From: Carya illinoinensis | Taxonomy: Eukaryota > Streptophyta > Magnoliopsida > Fagales > Juglandaceae | Assembly (NCBI RefSeq): GCF_018687715.1 | Contig: NC_056764.1 | Span: forward strand, 1,800,501 to 1,864,500 | DNA: 64,000 nt | Direction: 5' to 3' | Made by a program: the position numbers and the translations under genes | Notes under the pieces: generated by a model | The model's database searches: none | What the model was told of the DNA's origin: nothing | What the model saw: only the letters and a program-made list of their open reading frames with translations | In this document: positions 46,865-59,328 of the stretch, one piece after another | Layout: every line of letters starts with the position of its first letter | Numbering within the stretch: position 1 is the stretch's first letter

Positions 46865-49831
46865 CTAAAAGCTTGTACCATAAACACGGATTGTCTGTGC
46901 AATTGGGCCCTGGCAACACGGACACTTAGCTTCTGCATTTTTGCAGTGATTCTTGGTGCAATTGGCACATAGAACTTGATGGGCACATGGCAGGAAAACA
47001 ACAGAAACTTCATTTTCCATACAGATCAAGCATATTCGATCATGGATGATTTCTTCCTCAGAAAAATTTAGCAGTTCACTTAAATCAGGAAGCATCACCT
47101 CAACTGTATCTTCCTCAGGTCTTGCATGCTCTGATTCCTTCATGATGGAAACATCTTGTAGATGATTTGGATTGCTGGAATCTAAAGATAATTGGAGAGA
47201 GGATATTTCCTGCTCAAGTTGCTGCTTGTCATCTTTACAACGCTGATAATCTAGGTCCATCTTTTGCCGCAAGGCACCATGCTTTCTTTTTATGTCGACC
47301 TCCACTTCTTTCTTTAATCTCTGTTCTTCCTTCACATGGGCTATGGCAAGCTCCTTAGCTTTTACTTCCTGCCGCCACATCACCTGTAATTAAAACCATT
47401 TCACAAATTTTATTTCTTGAATTGAATAATACATTTAGGTTCAATGTGTCTGACAGGAAATACGTGAGGTACATGAGGTGCAATTACTGCACAGCTTTTA
47501 CATAGATGCATGACTGAAAACTTGTTTCCAAGAAGTTTATGAGGTATCTAACTTGCTCTTAGAAAATTCCCATCATAACAAGCATCAATGTTAAGCAGAC
47601 AGAAGCGGGCATTGCCTTTGCTTCTGAACTTTGGAACCCCTTTCTCTTACCTTGGAAATAATGGGGCCATACAATTAATGGTCAGCAAATGACCTTATTC
47701 AAGAAAATGAAAAATGCATGGAGGAGAAAACACGTAAAGAGTCACTGGTGTTTGCCAATTTCATTATATGGTCATAATTAAATTTAGGATTCTTTCAGAC
47801 TAAGGACTTCTACGAAGTGTTTTTTATTTTTTTATGGATGTCTGGAAGTGATGTACTTTGATTTCTCTCTTCCATGTTCTCAGTATTTTAAAGCCCCCAA
47901 GACCCCCTGTTGTCTATAATCAAATCTGTACTTGGCAAATATGCTGGTAAACTACAATGGAAAAGGCAGGGAGGAGGGTGGGGCAAAAAAGACAATAAGA
48001 TACAAGTTTCAACAAGTTTTAAGAAACCTCTGTCCAGAACTTGAGGTAGGTGTGACTAGTATGATGATATTTGTATCGCAAATAACATAGAGAGCCAGCT
48101 TCATGTAAAAAATGGTTAAGAGGAAAGGAGTTGAGATATTGACAACATAGCTCAATAAACAATTGAAAAGTAATAGTTAGGGTCTACTTCCAGAAGAAAG
48201 TTATGCACCTCAGTTTCCTCCTGAGCCTTTTTGAGGTCCAACAACTGCTGATGTAAATGCGAGGACTTCTTTTTCTCCCCTTCAATCTCCTCCCGGTATT
48301 TGTTGTTCTGTTTCTCCAAGGCCAAGATTTTCTTCAAGCACTTATTTTCCCTACTCCCAACCTCCATGCACATTTTATCTGACTCCGATGCACTCAACTT
48401 AAAAGCCTCAACCTCTGCTCTGATTTCTGCATTTTTTGCTGAAATATTTCTGTTAGCTAGTTTTGCAAGGTCTGCTTGACAACCAGCCCTCCTCAGAGCA
48501 TTTTCCAGTTGCACAAGCTTCTTTAAGGCCTCCTTATTAACTTCCTCTCCGTCATTCTTTGCTTGCCGTTCTCCTCCATTCTCTATTCTCAACATCTTGA
48601 TCTCTGAAAGATCATGGCTGAGCTTTTTAGCAGCCTGAACCACTTTCTTCTGAGCCCACTCCTTTCGGTCCTTTACCTGTTGCTTGATATCTTTAATATT
48701 CTGGACTAAACTTGAGATGATTTCAATCTTAGGATCGAGGGACTCAATCTCTGACTGCTCATTTAGCCTTAAATCACCAAATCCACCCAAGATTAATTTA
48801 ACCATACAAGAGTCCTCCCATTCAAGTGGTTCAGTTGATTTTTTCCTTGGCAAGGAGGCCTCTGTGGCCTGCATTTTTGGAGACATCTTAACTGTAGCAC
48901 GGCAAGCAGCTGCAAAAGTTTCAATGTTAATTTTCAACCTAGCTTCCAAGGATGGTGTATGCTTTAAGCTCTTAACAACGTTAAACTTTCTATCTAACCA
49001 AAAACCAAGGTTCTCGGACGGACCATTTTTGCCTAAATCATCGGACTGGCCATCACCAGAAAGCTTATTACTTTGAACTTCACAAACCTCGGGAGATGCA
49101 TTAACTAAACTGTCATCCTCAGCCACCTGACCCTCACACTCATCTGTCGAAAATGGTACTTTCATGGTACTGGATAACCCCAAATGAAAATTGCTCATGA
49201 GGAGACACCGCATGGCATCTCTTTTGATCAAGTTGGGCCGAACTTGGCGAAGCAAGTAAATCATGACCGCAAGCGAATTTTTAACCAACATCTTCATATC
49301 CCCAAAAACCTGTTGGCCTTGTTTATAAGTTCCATCATCAAGTACAAAACCAGTTTTGATATAATTAAGCGAATTTTGCACAATGTTTGTCACAATATCC
49401 ATGTCACCAAACCCGTGTCCATTTGTCAAGATCGCCTTCAGCACAACATCATGTGAATAGCCATGACATATTAACCTCACATAAGCTTCGTTATAAATCA
49501 TTTCGAGTTTCTTTCGAAGCAATTCTTCTAACTGTTGCTCAGAGTAATATTTCAAGTTTTTCATGTCAAAATCCGTACTCACAGACGGTTTCAGATTAAC
49601 ATTACTGGTATCGTTATTCTTGCTCGAATCACCATTTGATGAAGTTTGGCCCAGTCCAAGGTTTTGGTCACATTTTCTTGGAGTAGGATAATATTCTGCT
49701 TGAACCAATTCAGAATCAGGTTCTGTTGTCTCTGTCTCTGGTGGGTGGTGGTTCTCTTCATCATTGTCGTCACTGAGTTTCTTGGACTGGGGATTTTGCT
49801 TGCTCTTGGCATGTTTTTCTGAGCCACCCAT
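46865..49831 (-). CDS. RING-type E3 ubiquitin ligase, RF298/RF4/MIP1 family
   Basis: A 713-residue protein from two coding exons, 49831-48209 and 47383-46865; donor GAG|GTGCAT and acceptor TTACAG|GTGATG join in phase 0. Start ATG 49831 (MGGSEKHAKSKQ). The N-terminal conserved block at about 95-190 (EQQLEELLRKKLEMIYNEAY, ILTNGHGFGDMD) is typical of RF298/MND1-interacting proteins. The middle is a long charged coiled coil, and the end is a C3HC4 RING with Cys659, Cys662, Cys674, His676, Cys680, Cys683, Cys695 and Cys698. All metal ligands are present. Such proteins transfer ubiquitin with an E2; the substrate is unknown. It is somewhat shorter than RF298 as I recall. A 5' UTR intron is predicted at 50422-49842. 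Confidence 0.88.
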
Positions 49832-49972
49832 TTTGTGGACACTGAAAATGGATGTAAAATAGAATATATATCAAAACAAAAATCCTAAAACCCTGTCACC
49901 TTAAGCAAACAAAACCTCTGAGCTCCTCAGATTTATGTCTCCCCCCGCAGTGCAGCGCGACCCCACCCCCCA

Positions 49973-49996
49973 CCCCCCCCCCCCCCCCCCCCCCCC
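49973..49996. repeat. Poly-C run of 24
   Basis: Lies inside the predicted 5' UTR intron of the RF298-like gene, next to other C-rich sequence. Confidence 0.9.
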
Positions 49997-51290
49997 AAAA
50001 CATCCCCAACACCACCTTCTTACGTAACTCGCAAGAGCAATAACAATCTCAACTGAACAGAAAAGCAAACAAGAAACAATTAAGAAGAAGATGGGACAAG
50101 AAAAAACTAGCCAACATTTTAGCTGAACATCTTCAAGTTTATCTTCGGTTTTCCCGTAACCACATCCATTTGCATATACCTTACTCGATCAAAGACTTTT
50201 AAATCTAAAAGTTTTTAACCTTCAATTTGTTTTCTTATGATAATAGAATCACATAAAGACTAAATGGAATTCCTGATAACCCTTTAGTTATTTTTCCTCT
50301 TATTGATTCTCCTGCATTTTCCTCTCAGCAACCAAACAGCAAACAGAATAAAATACGAATTTTCGAAAAACAAAGTTCATGCTTCTAAGATAATCATTCA
50401 AGCAACGCTTAGAGACACTAACCTGTTACTTGAATTTGGTTCGAACTTTAAGTCCTGAGAGAGAGCGAGAGGTAGAGAGAGCGCTCGCCGCTCAAAGTGC
50501 AACTCTGCAAGACTGCAAGTGAGAGAGCCCCCCTGGTACCAAATTACCAATGCATTTCGAATTGGGTGGGATTAACTCCTCTACGGCTTGATTATAACAT
50601 TCAACTTACAACTGCTAATTTTCTTCCAATATTCTTCTTCCACGTAATCCAAATAGATTTCTCTGTCTCAGCGAAGGTTATATAAGTCTGTAGGAGACTG
50701 TAGGAGATCCGGAAGCTCTCTAACTTCCCATTTCAGGCAGTGGGAGGGATGACATTGCTCGTCAACTGGCGTTCCAGAACGACAAACAATATGATGCCAA
50801 GTAAGCCCATGTAATCAACCGTTGAACTCGTGGTGTATGGTTGTGGCGAAACTGTGACGAATTTTTTGACCTGGGCTGTCACGTGAGTACTTCTCGGCTT
50901 GTGTGCATGGTTTACACCTTGCAACACGAGGCCTTTATTACAAGGCAAAAAAAAAGGCTCTGTGAGATTTCTCCTCTCTCTGAGCAGATATCCATAAGAA
51001 GAAAATTTATGGAATGGAGATTTTGTTCCAAACACGACACCCAATAACTATTTATAATGGCTCGTTTATTTATAAATATGGATTTAAAGTTAAAAGCCAA
51101 TAATTCTTGTAAGAACAATAATAGATATGTTAAATAAGAGGTAATTAATATGAATGCAAAGAATAGAAATTATTTGAGCCCACACTAAAACTATATACAA
51201 TTAACAAATTCTACATATTTTGAAATTTTGCTATAAATCAATCACTGTTCACCACCTCATACCTGATATGAATTTTATCTATTTTTTTCC

Positions 51291-51910
51291 TTAATCTTTC
51301 ACGGTTGTTGTGCTTGCCGGTTTAATGTAACCATAGCCAATCCTGCACATCGTCACAATGTAGAAATACAAAGAATCCACTACCGAGTAGGTCTCATCTG
51401 CTGAGAAATCGTCCTTGTTGAACCAATATATAATCACTCCTAAGAACAAATACAACACAAAAAGAATACACGCTTGGCGAACAATCAATTGGGACCTAAA
51501 TGGCGGTATAGGCACTGAGAGGTGGTTAATTTCGTTGATTACTGCCATGGTTGGCGCGGTCTTAGAGTGGTGAAGATTGATCTTGGTCCGCGGGTTATTG
51601 GGGTCGAAGAGCCAACCTTGTGGGGACTGTAACAACGATTGTGATTGAGAGTCCTGTTGGGTAGGGAGGTCTATAAAAGTTGAAGAAGAAAGGGTTTTTG
51701 GGAGCCCAGAGAGAGGGTTAAGGCATTGACCAGAGGGTAAGCGTCTTGTGGGGAAGAGGAAGAAGGGCCAAAGATGAGACGGTTTTTTAGCTCAAAAGGG
51801 GTTAGAGGGAGAGAGATCTCGTTATGCTCTGGAAGTGGTGCTAGAATTGGCAACGACGGTGTTGGCTTTCTTCTTGGGCCTAGATATAGCAGTAGAGGCT
51901 CTTTCTCCAT
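51291..51910 (-). pseudogene. Two-pore potassium channel (TPK5-like) 5' fragment, broken
   Basis: Minus strand from ATG 51910 (MEKEPLLLYLGPRRKP). An N-terminal cytosolic region is followed by a frameshift near 51690 (the first frame ends LLQLL; the channel frame resumes at TFIDLPTQQ). Next come a degenerate 14-3-3 site (HHSKTAP, where TPKs have RSKTAP), the first membrane helix (QACILFVLYLFLGVIIYW) and the first pore (MCRIGYGYIKP). The selectivity filter reads RIGYGY instead of TIGYGD. Sequence stops right after pore one; helix two, the second pore pair and the calcium-binding tail are absent. It cannot make a vacuolar TPK channel. TPK assignment is firm, subgroup 5 likely. Confidence 0.85.
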
Positions 51911-52161
51911 CTGGGCCTGGGGGGTTGCCAAGAATACCACTTCTAGAGCTACGGGCAGACTAGAAATCAAGAGGTATTCAAAATGAGATTAATTATGGGT
52001 CTTTAAATTTGTCTTTAGAGAAATAGTCTTTGTGAGAAAGAAATCAGGAATGTTTTTTTGCAAATAAAGTTGGGAAAAATCAAAACATTTACATCTGATT
52101 CAACACCCACATTCTTTAACACTCACTTCATAGCCGAAATAGCTATTGATGATTGAACGCA

Positions 52162-52163
<2 letters not shown>

Positions 52164-52206
<43 letters not shown>
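52164..52206. repeat. (GA)n microsatellite
   Basis: About 43 bp of GA, followed by a GA-rich region that produces spurious ORFs. Confidence 0.95.
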
Positions 52207-52208
<2 letters not shown>

Positions 52209-52209
52209 T

Positions 52210-53785
52210 TTATGGGAGTGAGAGAGAAGATAGGGGCAAATGAAGGAGATGTTGATCGGGAAATTTCGAAAGGAGGAGGATGTCGATCAAAGAATGAGGA
52301 GGAATTAGAGTTTTATGTCAAAAGAGAGAGGATTTTTTTTTGTCTGATTTATTGATCGTGACGTGGCTTCCCATACCGGTCTAGACTGAGTTTGCCACAT
52401 AAGGTATGCTATGTAGAATTTCTTTTTCAAAAAAAAAAAAGGGGGGGGTTGTAGAGAAGAATTACTCGTTCTCACTATTATTTAAGAGTAGAAAATCATT
52501 AAAAAGGAGTTGGGACCTGATTGGTAGAAAATCATCACCAAAAGAGAGCCATGTCTTGGGCATTATTGATTAATCAAATATCATCTTCAGTTATATTAAA
52601 ACGTTACATCTATCAATGTGATTAAGAATGATAAAACTAAATATGAGGAGTGTCATTAATGTTGTATTCTCTCTTCTTAGTGACTTATTACTGAATCAAT
52701 ATTATATATATATCTAAAATTATCTTGGTCTAGTTTCATATAACATGTACGTCGGGTATAGTTCGGTTTTAACTCATTTTAACTATTTTTATTATAATTT
52801 TTTTAAATTTTTACACAAAATATAATAAATAATTTAATTTTTTTTAATTTTAAAATAATAATATTAAAAAAATAATATTTTAACAATATTTTATTCAACT
52901 TTCAATTTTTAATTTTTATCTTAAATCATCTTATCTCATCTTACTATCCAAACTTTATCTTAATCTCTCACGCTTATTCCATCACGTAGGATGGCAATAG
53001 AATACATCTCACGGATGAATACTTCATTATCTTTTTCATCTTTTTTTTTTTTTTCCCTTTCTTTCTTTTGTTTTAAAAGAATATTTGTTCTTGTCAAATT
53101 AAAGCTTTTGATAAAATTCCTTTTCAACTCTTGTTTTGAGTTTAAGTAGAGAGATTCTACGTTTCTTTGGGAACCTTTAAAAGCCTAAATAAAAAGACAA
53201 AACACCCCTAGCTTTCACATTATAAGGCCATAAATAGGACTATATATGACATCTCAAATCTCGAGCTAAACCCTTAAAGTTGACTAAAATTTGATTGATA
53301 TTCATGACCGAAGCAAATATATAAGAAAATGTCGGATGAACTATCAACAATCCACCTTAAAATAAAATAAATAAAGAAACAATAAGTCGAACGTACATAT
53401 ATCAGCACGTACGTGCATGTCACGTTTCGTAATATTAAAAAAGCACGATTTATCATCGTGAAAAATGATAAATTTATAATTATATTTTTACTATCATCAT
53501 CATCCTATAATATATTATCGTCTTCTAATCAAGTGTCATTATCGACAAATAAAAAAAAAAGATGGATAATTTTCTAAAAATTAATAGACAAAACGAAGTA
53601 AGCTACTAATTAGCTGCGTACGTAAGAGATCATCAAGGACATGAATAAGTTATCTGCTCCGATCATGATCTACATGCATGGTAATGGCGACGTTTTTGAA
53701 TCTTTTGAATAATTTCTTTTTTGTTGGAGTCTAGTAGTGGAAAAAGTCACAGCTTCAGTTTTCCTAATTTTTTTTTTCCCTTGAA
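52210..53785. other. AT-rich spacer
   Basis: No gene is recognised. Contains the family A repeat at 52760-52953 and several T or A runs. Confidence 0.5.
52760..52953 (-). mobile_element. Dispersed AT-rich MITE-like repeat, family A, copy 3
   Basis: The reverse complement starts GTTTGGATAGTAAGATGAGA and runs through TTGAAAGTTGAATAAAATAT and TTTATTATATTTTGTGTAAA, in the same order as the other two copies. This is the best-preserved copy. Confidence 0.7.
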
Positions 53786-54058
53786 GATACTCATATATAT
53801 ATATATATTTTAAAAGAGAGGAAATCACATGTCTAAGAGTGATTTCCTTTCACTTTTATTCACTCTCACTTTTGGTGGAGGAAAATCAAAGTAAAAACAT
53901 ACATAAAAAAAACCAACCACGGCCCTCTCAAAAACAAACCCAACAAAAACCATATAACTAAGACCCCTTTACCCATACAACTACCTACGGATAAAAGGTA
54001 AACCAGGTTTATCAAGTCTTAGAATTCCTCTTAGCAACGCGGGAACCTCTTGTGTCGA

Positions 54059-57000
54059 CTACCACTTCTCATTCCGGCCTTCCACCCCCAACTGATCTAG
54101 GAAATCTGTTGCTTGATTCCCTTCCCTGAAAATATGTTTTATACAAACATTAAGCCCCTGTAACGAGTCCATTACTTCTTGCCAAAAGTCCTCCAAATAC
54201 CAGGTATTACATATGTTCTTAGTTATCCAATGCACCACCAACCAAGAGTCAAGTTCCACCTCAAAATCCATGATGCCTTGCTCCTTCACCAACTGAATAC
54301 CATGTAATAAGCCCAATAGTTCTGCATAATTATTCGTACCATGTCCCAAATTCACAGTCGGATATAGTGCAACCATATCTTACTAACAGACTGAATTTTC
54401 ACTTCTGCCTGAGCCCTGCATCTTCTCAACCAGAGCAACCACGTGATTATCGCTGGAATTAAACCCAAAATCTGCCCCATCTGTGACCCTTTCTTGGCCT
54501 TACGAAACCATATGTCAACCAGTGCTTTCCAAGTCGACGCCGATACGTTCCCAATCCCCACCTGTTCTGCTACTCTTTTCCACAATTCTTTTGCAAATTC
54601 ACCAGTTGTAAGAACATGATTTAAGTCCTCAAACCCACCCTCCAAACAGCAGTTACATTTCAAGACTATAGGAATATCCACTGATCTCAACTTTGCATCC
54701 ACACTCAAAGCATTATTTAATGTCTTCCACATAACTACCGACATATTTTTTGGCAAACATGAATGCCATATCCAACCCGCCCACCTGACTTCAGGAGCCC
54801 GAACTCTTACACAGTTCCATTCACTCTTTGACGTAAACTGTCCTGTCTTATTTTCTAGCCATATTAACATATCATCCCCCTCCGGTCTTTTATGTAAAAC
54901 CCTTAGAACCTCACAAGTTTTTTCCTCCCCAATTAATCGAATCAGCTTATCCTCATCCCATTCGTTTCTTACCCACCATTCTTTCACCCTCATTTTCGGC
55001 CTCACTAAATTACCTTGTGACTCTCCGATTGGCCCGTCATCCATCCATCTATCCCACTAGAAGAAAACATTTCCCCTACGTAATTTCCACTTGGACCTGC
55101 TCAGGACCTTGGGGAGACACAAATGCACCTTCTTCCAAAACCTCGTACCATTCCCCTGCTGTAACAACGAAACATGCCAATCCCGCACATATTTGGCTTT
55201 GAAAAATTGTGACCAAAGCGAATCTTCCGTTAATAATTTCCATGCGAACTTCATAAATAAAGATTTTTGTACATCATGCAAATCTCGAAAACCCATGCCT
55301 CCTTCAGACGTCGGAAGACACAATTGCTTCCAAGACTTCCAATGTTTCCTTGGTTTCTCATCCTTCACACCTCAAAAAAAATTATTGAAGCTCCTATTAA
55401 TTTTTCTCACCACGAAAATTGGTATGTGAACCTTAGATAGCAAGTGAACAAGTAAGCTCATAAGAACTTGTCTCAGAAGTATCACCCTTGATCCATTAGA
55501 AAGAATTTTATTTTGTCATCCCTCAATTCTACTTGTAATTTTACCAACAATGTCATCCAGGTGCATTGCCTTCAATCTACCATCTAAAATGGGCACACCT
55601 AAATATTTAAACGGAAGTTTTCCTTCCACAAACCCCGAAATTCTCAATAACCTCCGCTGTCGACTACTCACTATGTGCTTCGAAAAAATGATAGAAGATT
55701 TTGAGGAACTAACCTTTTGCCTGGACCATCGTTCATAAAGCTGAAGCGTCTTAAAAATTTCCCGCACCGAATCGGATCCCCCATTATAAAAAATGACAAT
55801 ATCATCGGCATATAAAAGATGAGAAATCAAAGGAACTTGCCTTGGAAGAGAAAAAGCGACAATCTTCTTATCCATGAATTTTTTTCTAAGCAACCGAGAC
55901 AGCACTTCTTCAACAAGAATGAACAAATATGGCGACAATGGATCCTCCTGCCTTAATCCCCGCCCTCCATGAAAAAAACTTTTGGGAATCCCATTCATCA
56001 CAACTGAGAACCAATTTTGGGATATACATCTGTTAATCAAACCACAGAAACTCACAGAAAAACCAAAATGATGCAGAACATTCAGCAAAAAACTCCAAGC
56101 TACACTATCATATGCCTTTTCCATATCAATCTTCAAAATAATATTTCCTCCCCGAGCAAGTTTATGCAGACTATGTACTAATTCTTGGATTAGACTAATA
56201 TTATCAAAGATGCTCCTACCTGGAATAAACGTCCATTGTTCCAAGGACACCAACCTTGGAAGTAGAGTAGAAAGCCTACTAACTAAAATTTTAGCACAAA
56301 TTTTGTAAAACACAGAGCACAAATTAATGGGCCAGAATTTCTCAAAACCAAAAGGAGCAGCAACCTTTGGTATCAACACCAAAAAAGAGGCCGAAAAATT
56401 TCTTGGAAGAACAGTGCCTGAAAAAAATCCTGCAACGCTCCAACAAGATCCTCGCTAACGATATGCCAACAAGCTTGGTAAAATCCCGACCCGAATCCAT
56501 CCGCTCTCAGACTACTATCCACTGGAATTGAAAACAAAGCCTCTTTTACACTTTGGATTGAAGGGAGCAATCACAACATATTATTTTCCTCCTCTGTGAT
56601 ACTTGGTTGAATAAAATCAACTAGATTTGGCACCTCTTCCACCTGTTTATACTCCAGGAAATTTTTGAAATATTCTACAGCACCCTCATGCACTTCTTCC
56701 GGACTCCTAAGCCATGTACTATCCTACATTTTCATCTCATGGACCACCTTACTATTTATATTTTTAAACGATTGAAAGAATTAAGCTGAAGCTTCCCCAT
56801 ATGAAAGCCAACTTTGTTTTGCTTGTTGACGAAGATGAATTTCCTCCCGCTGTGACCACACTTCCAGTTCTGCCTTGGTAACCAAATAATCTTGTTCATC
56901 GTCCGCATGAAATTCAACCTGCAGTTTCTCCTCTAATCTGGCCAACCTCTCCTCTAAAACTCCAATCTGTGTTTTAATATTTCCAAACACATCACGATTC

Positions 57001-57854
57001 CACACTCTTAAAATAGGCTTCAGTCGTTTAAGCTTTCGAGCTAATCTCGCCATACCATAATTTTCAAAATAATCATCCCAGGTCCCAGCAATACAACTCA
57101 AGAATGATTCATGCGTAACCCACATTTGATGAAACTTAAACTGAGGGAACCCATAAGAGCTATGAAACTCCTCCAACCGAATAAGTATTGGTGAATGATC
57201 CGAGGTTCTACGCGAGAGATAATGCATACTGGCGTTCGAAAATACCTACAGAAAAGCTACATTAACGAGAGATCGATCCAAACGAGACCATCTCCGAGCC
57301 AATCCCTGTTGACCATTACACCAGGAAAACTGATTCCCTTCAGACCTCAATTCCGTTAACCCAGTAGACTCAATAAACACATTAAACTCCTCCATTGCTA
57401 CAACCGGTCGAGCACTCCCTCCTCTCCTCTCCGAATCATATCTAATAACATTGAAATCCCCCACTACTATCCAAGGCATCGTATCATCCGCACCCTCTCC
57501 TAGACTCTGCCACAACACCCTTCTATCACTTGTCATACACTTTGCATAAACCATAGAACAATGCATTCTTTTATCCCCATCACAAATACTCACAGTAATA
57601 TGTTGATTTGACATATCCAACACCGATACCTGCATTCCAACCATCCACATAACCCATAATTTTCCTCACAACTCTTCATTCGAAACACTACAAGCCATAT
57701 TTAATCTACTCTGTAACATCATCATGTGATTCATGGAAACAAATGACTTTGCAACAGCTACTATACTAGGTAAAAACTTCTTGACTAATACACTTAATCT
57801 CTTTTGGTACGTGTTAACACCCCTCAGATTCCAAAAAAATATATTCTGCATCAT
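54059..57854 (-). pseudogene. LINE ORF2: endonuclease, reverse transcriptase, RNase H
   Basis: Starts MQNIFFWNLRGVNTYQKRL. The endonuclease keeps the Asn-Arg-Gly start, GDFNVIRYD and SDHSPI, but the expected catalytic Glu (ETK/EPF position) reads AKSFVS. The reverse transcriptase keeps DMEKAYDSVAW, GLRQEDPLSPYLF and LLYADDIVIF. The downstream zf-RVT region has WIWHSCLPKN and CNCCLEGGFEDLNHV. RNase H keeps NNYAELLGLLHG and FREGNQATDFLDQLG. Stops fall near 57660, 57246, 56781, 55516 and 55057; frameshifts near 56375 and 54360. Not functional. Confidence 0.9.
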
Positions 57855-58020
57855 AAATTAATTTTCAAGGGCTTACTAACCACCCTTGTCGATCTCCTAA
57901 CATCTCGTTTGACTGACTTTTGGCTGACGTTTTCATAATTCGAGCTGCATGCTTTCCCCTTAGCAAGATTATCAATCCTCGTATTCAATTCAGAATAAGA
58001 TTGCCCACGCAACTCAATAA

Positions 58021-59328
58021 CTAATTCCCTTCCTCCACCACATCCTTATTCACATGTTCCCCTGCTGGCCTCAAAGTAAATTCATCCTCCTCTACCTGCA
58101 TATCTACTCCCATATTATCCCAATCCTCACCCCCATCCGCACACACTACATCCACATCACCCTCCTTCCCATCCTCATAATATGTCAAGATATTCTCCTC
58201 CTCACCATGCAAACTTGCACTCTCCATCTCCATTACAATCTGCCCCGTATCACCCTCCACCAACATAACTGCTTGCTGAATTTCCACCTCCATCTCCCTC
58301 TCATTTAAGTTCATATTCAATTTTGCCTTTTCTCCCTGTACGTCTTCATCTAAAACCACCAACTGTTTCTCCCCCCCCCCCCCCGCCCCCGGGACTGAAT
58401 CCTGATTTATGTTATTCTCCCCCTCTACCAACTTAGTATCATTCTCCTTCACAGGTTCAAAATTCGACTTCTCAACAGTCAGCCCCACCTCTTTGCTACT
58501 ACCAACCACTCCTTTCAAATTTTTCTCCTTCTTTTCCCACGTCGTTTTCGTTTTGCCCTCCCAACCTTTAATTTTCTTACTGTCCCTCGTACATGTTTTC
58601 AAATTATGCCCTTGCATGCAACATCTTGTGCAATACCGAGGGAGAGTTTCAAAAACTACCTGTTGTACCCAACTCGACGGCTGATTAGGAACACCAATCC
58701 AGAACCTTTCCACCGGCAGTTTAGAAATATCCATCTTAATACAAACTCTTGCTCCATCCGTCTTCGTAGCGCAACGCGTACAGTTATCCCTTCGAATATA
58801 TTGACCCAGAGGTAACGTAATATTCCTTAAAAACGATTCATGATAATAATTCAGAGGCAACCCAGGTAAGAAAATCCATACCGGAACCATAGATGGTTCC
58901 TTCTCCTCAACGTAATCAGTCGACCACTGGAACACCCTGTATTGGACTCCATCTATTTCTGACACCTCTCGAGAGAAGCTCTTAATAAAATCTTCTTCAT
59001 TCGACATTCTTATAAAAGCCGATCGCGGACTAGCCATCGTTGAAATCACTGGTTGAACAACCAAACCCCACCGTCGTCTGTAGAAGGTTCTAATATTATC
59101 CAACGATGGTCGTCTGCGCAGAAACTTCAATACTAACGAGAACTTAAAAGGTTGAGCCGAATGCTCGATCTCCTCCTTCGTAAAAGAAACATACAGAATG
59201 CCCTCAAAAACTTTCAACGGGCGCAGTGGCACCTCCACCTTCGGAAGAGGTTGAGGCGTTTGCGCCACTAGATCTGCATACGACCGAGAATGAGTTGAGG
59301 CCCCCACAAAAGCCCCGATGGCAGCCAT
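58021..59328 (-). CDS. LINE ORF1: DUF4283/CCHC nucleic-acid-binding protein
   Basis: An intact frame of about 435 residues from ATG 59328 (MAAIGAFVGASTHSRSYADL). The first half matches the plant L1 ORF1 pattern (VLKFLRRRPSLDNIRTF, FQWSTDYVEEKEPSMVPVWI, ISKLPVERFWIGVPNQP). A zinc knuckle follows (YCTRCCMQGHNLKTC). The C-terminal half is acidic and low-complexity and includes a run of glycines from a C-rich tract at 58373-58384. It binds element RNA as a chaperone. It remains open although ORF2 is broken. Confidence 0.85.
   Translation of the reverse strand: MAAIGAFVGASTHSRSYADLVAQTPQPLPKVEVPLRPLKVFEGILYVSFTKEEIEHSAQPFKFSLVLKFLRRRPSLDNIRTFYRRRWGLVVQPVISTMASPRSAFIRMSNEEDFIKSFSREVSEIDGVQYRVFQWSTDYVEEKEPSMVPVWIFLPGLPLNYYHESFLRNITLPLGQYIRRDNCTRCATKTDGARVCIKMDISKLPVERFWIGVPNQPSSWVQQVVFETLPRYCTRCCMQGHNLKTCTRDSKKIKGWEGKTKTTWEKKEKNLKGVVGSSKEVGLTVEKSNFEPVKENDTKLVEGENNINQDSVPGAGGGGEKQLVVLDEDVQGEKAKLNMNLNEREMEVEIQQAVMLVEGDTGQIVMEMESASLHGEEENILTYYEDGKEGDVDVVCADGGEDWDNMGVDMQVEEDEFTLRPAGEHVNKDVVEEGN

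Noticed and set aside
51291..51910. A one-pore KCO3-like channel
   Set aside because: KCO3-type proteins keep two helices around one pore; here the outer helix and stop region are missing and a frameshift splits the frame.
58054..58308. Plus-strand ORF rich in Ile, His and Leu
   Set aside because: It is the antisense of the acidic low-complexity tail of LINE ORF1.
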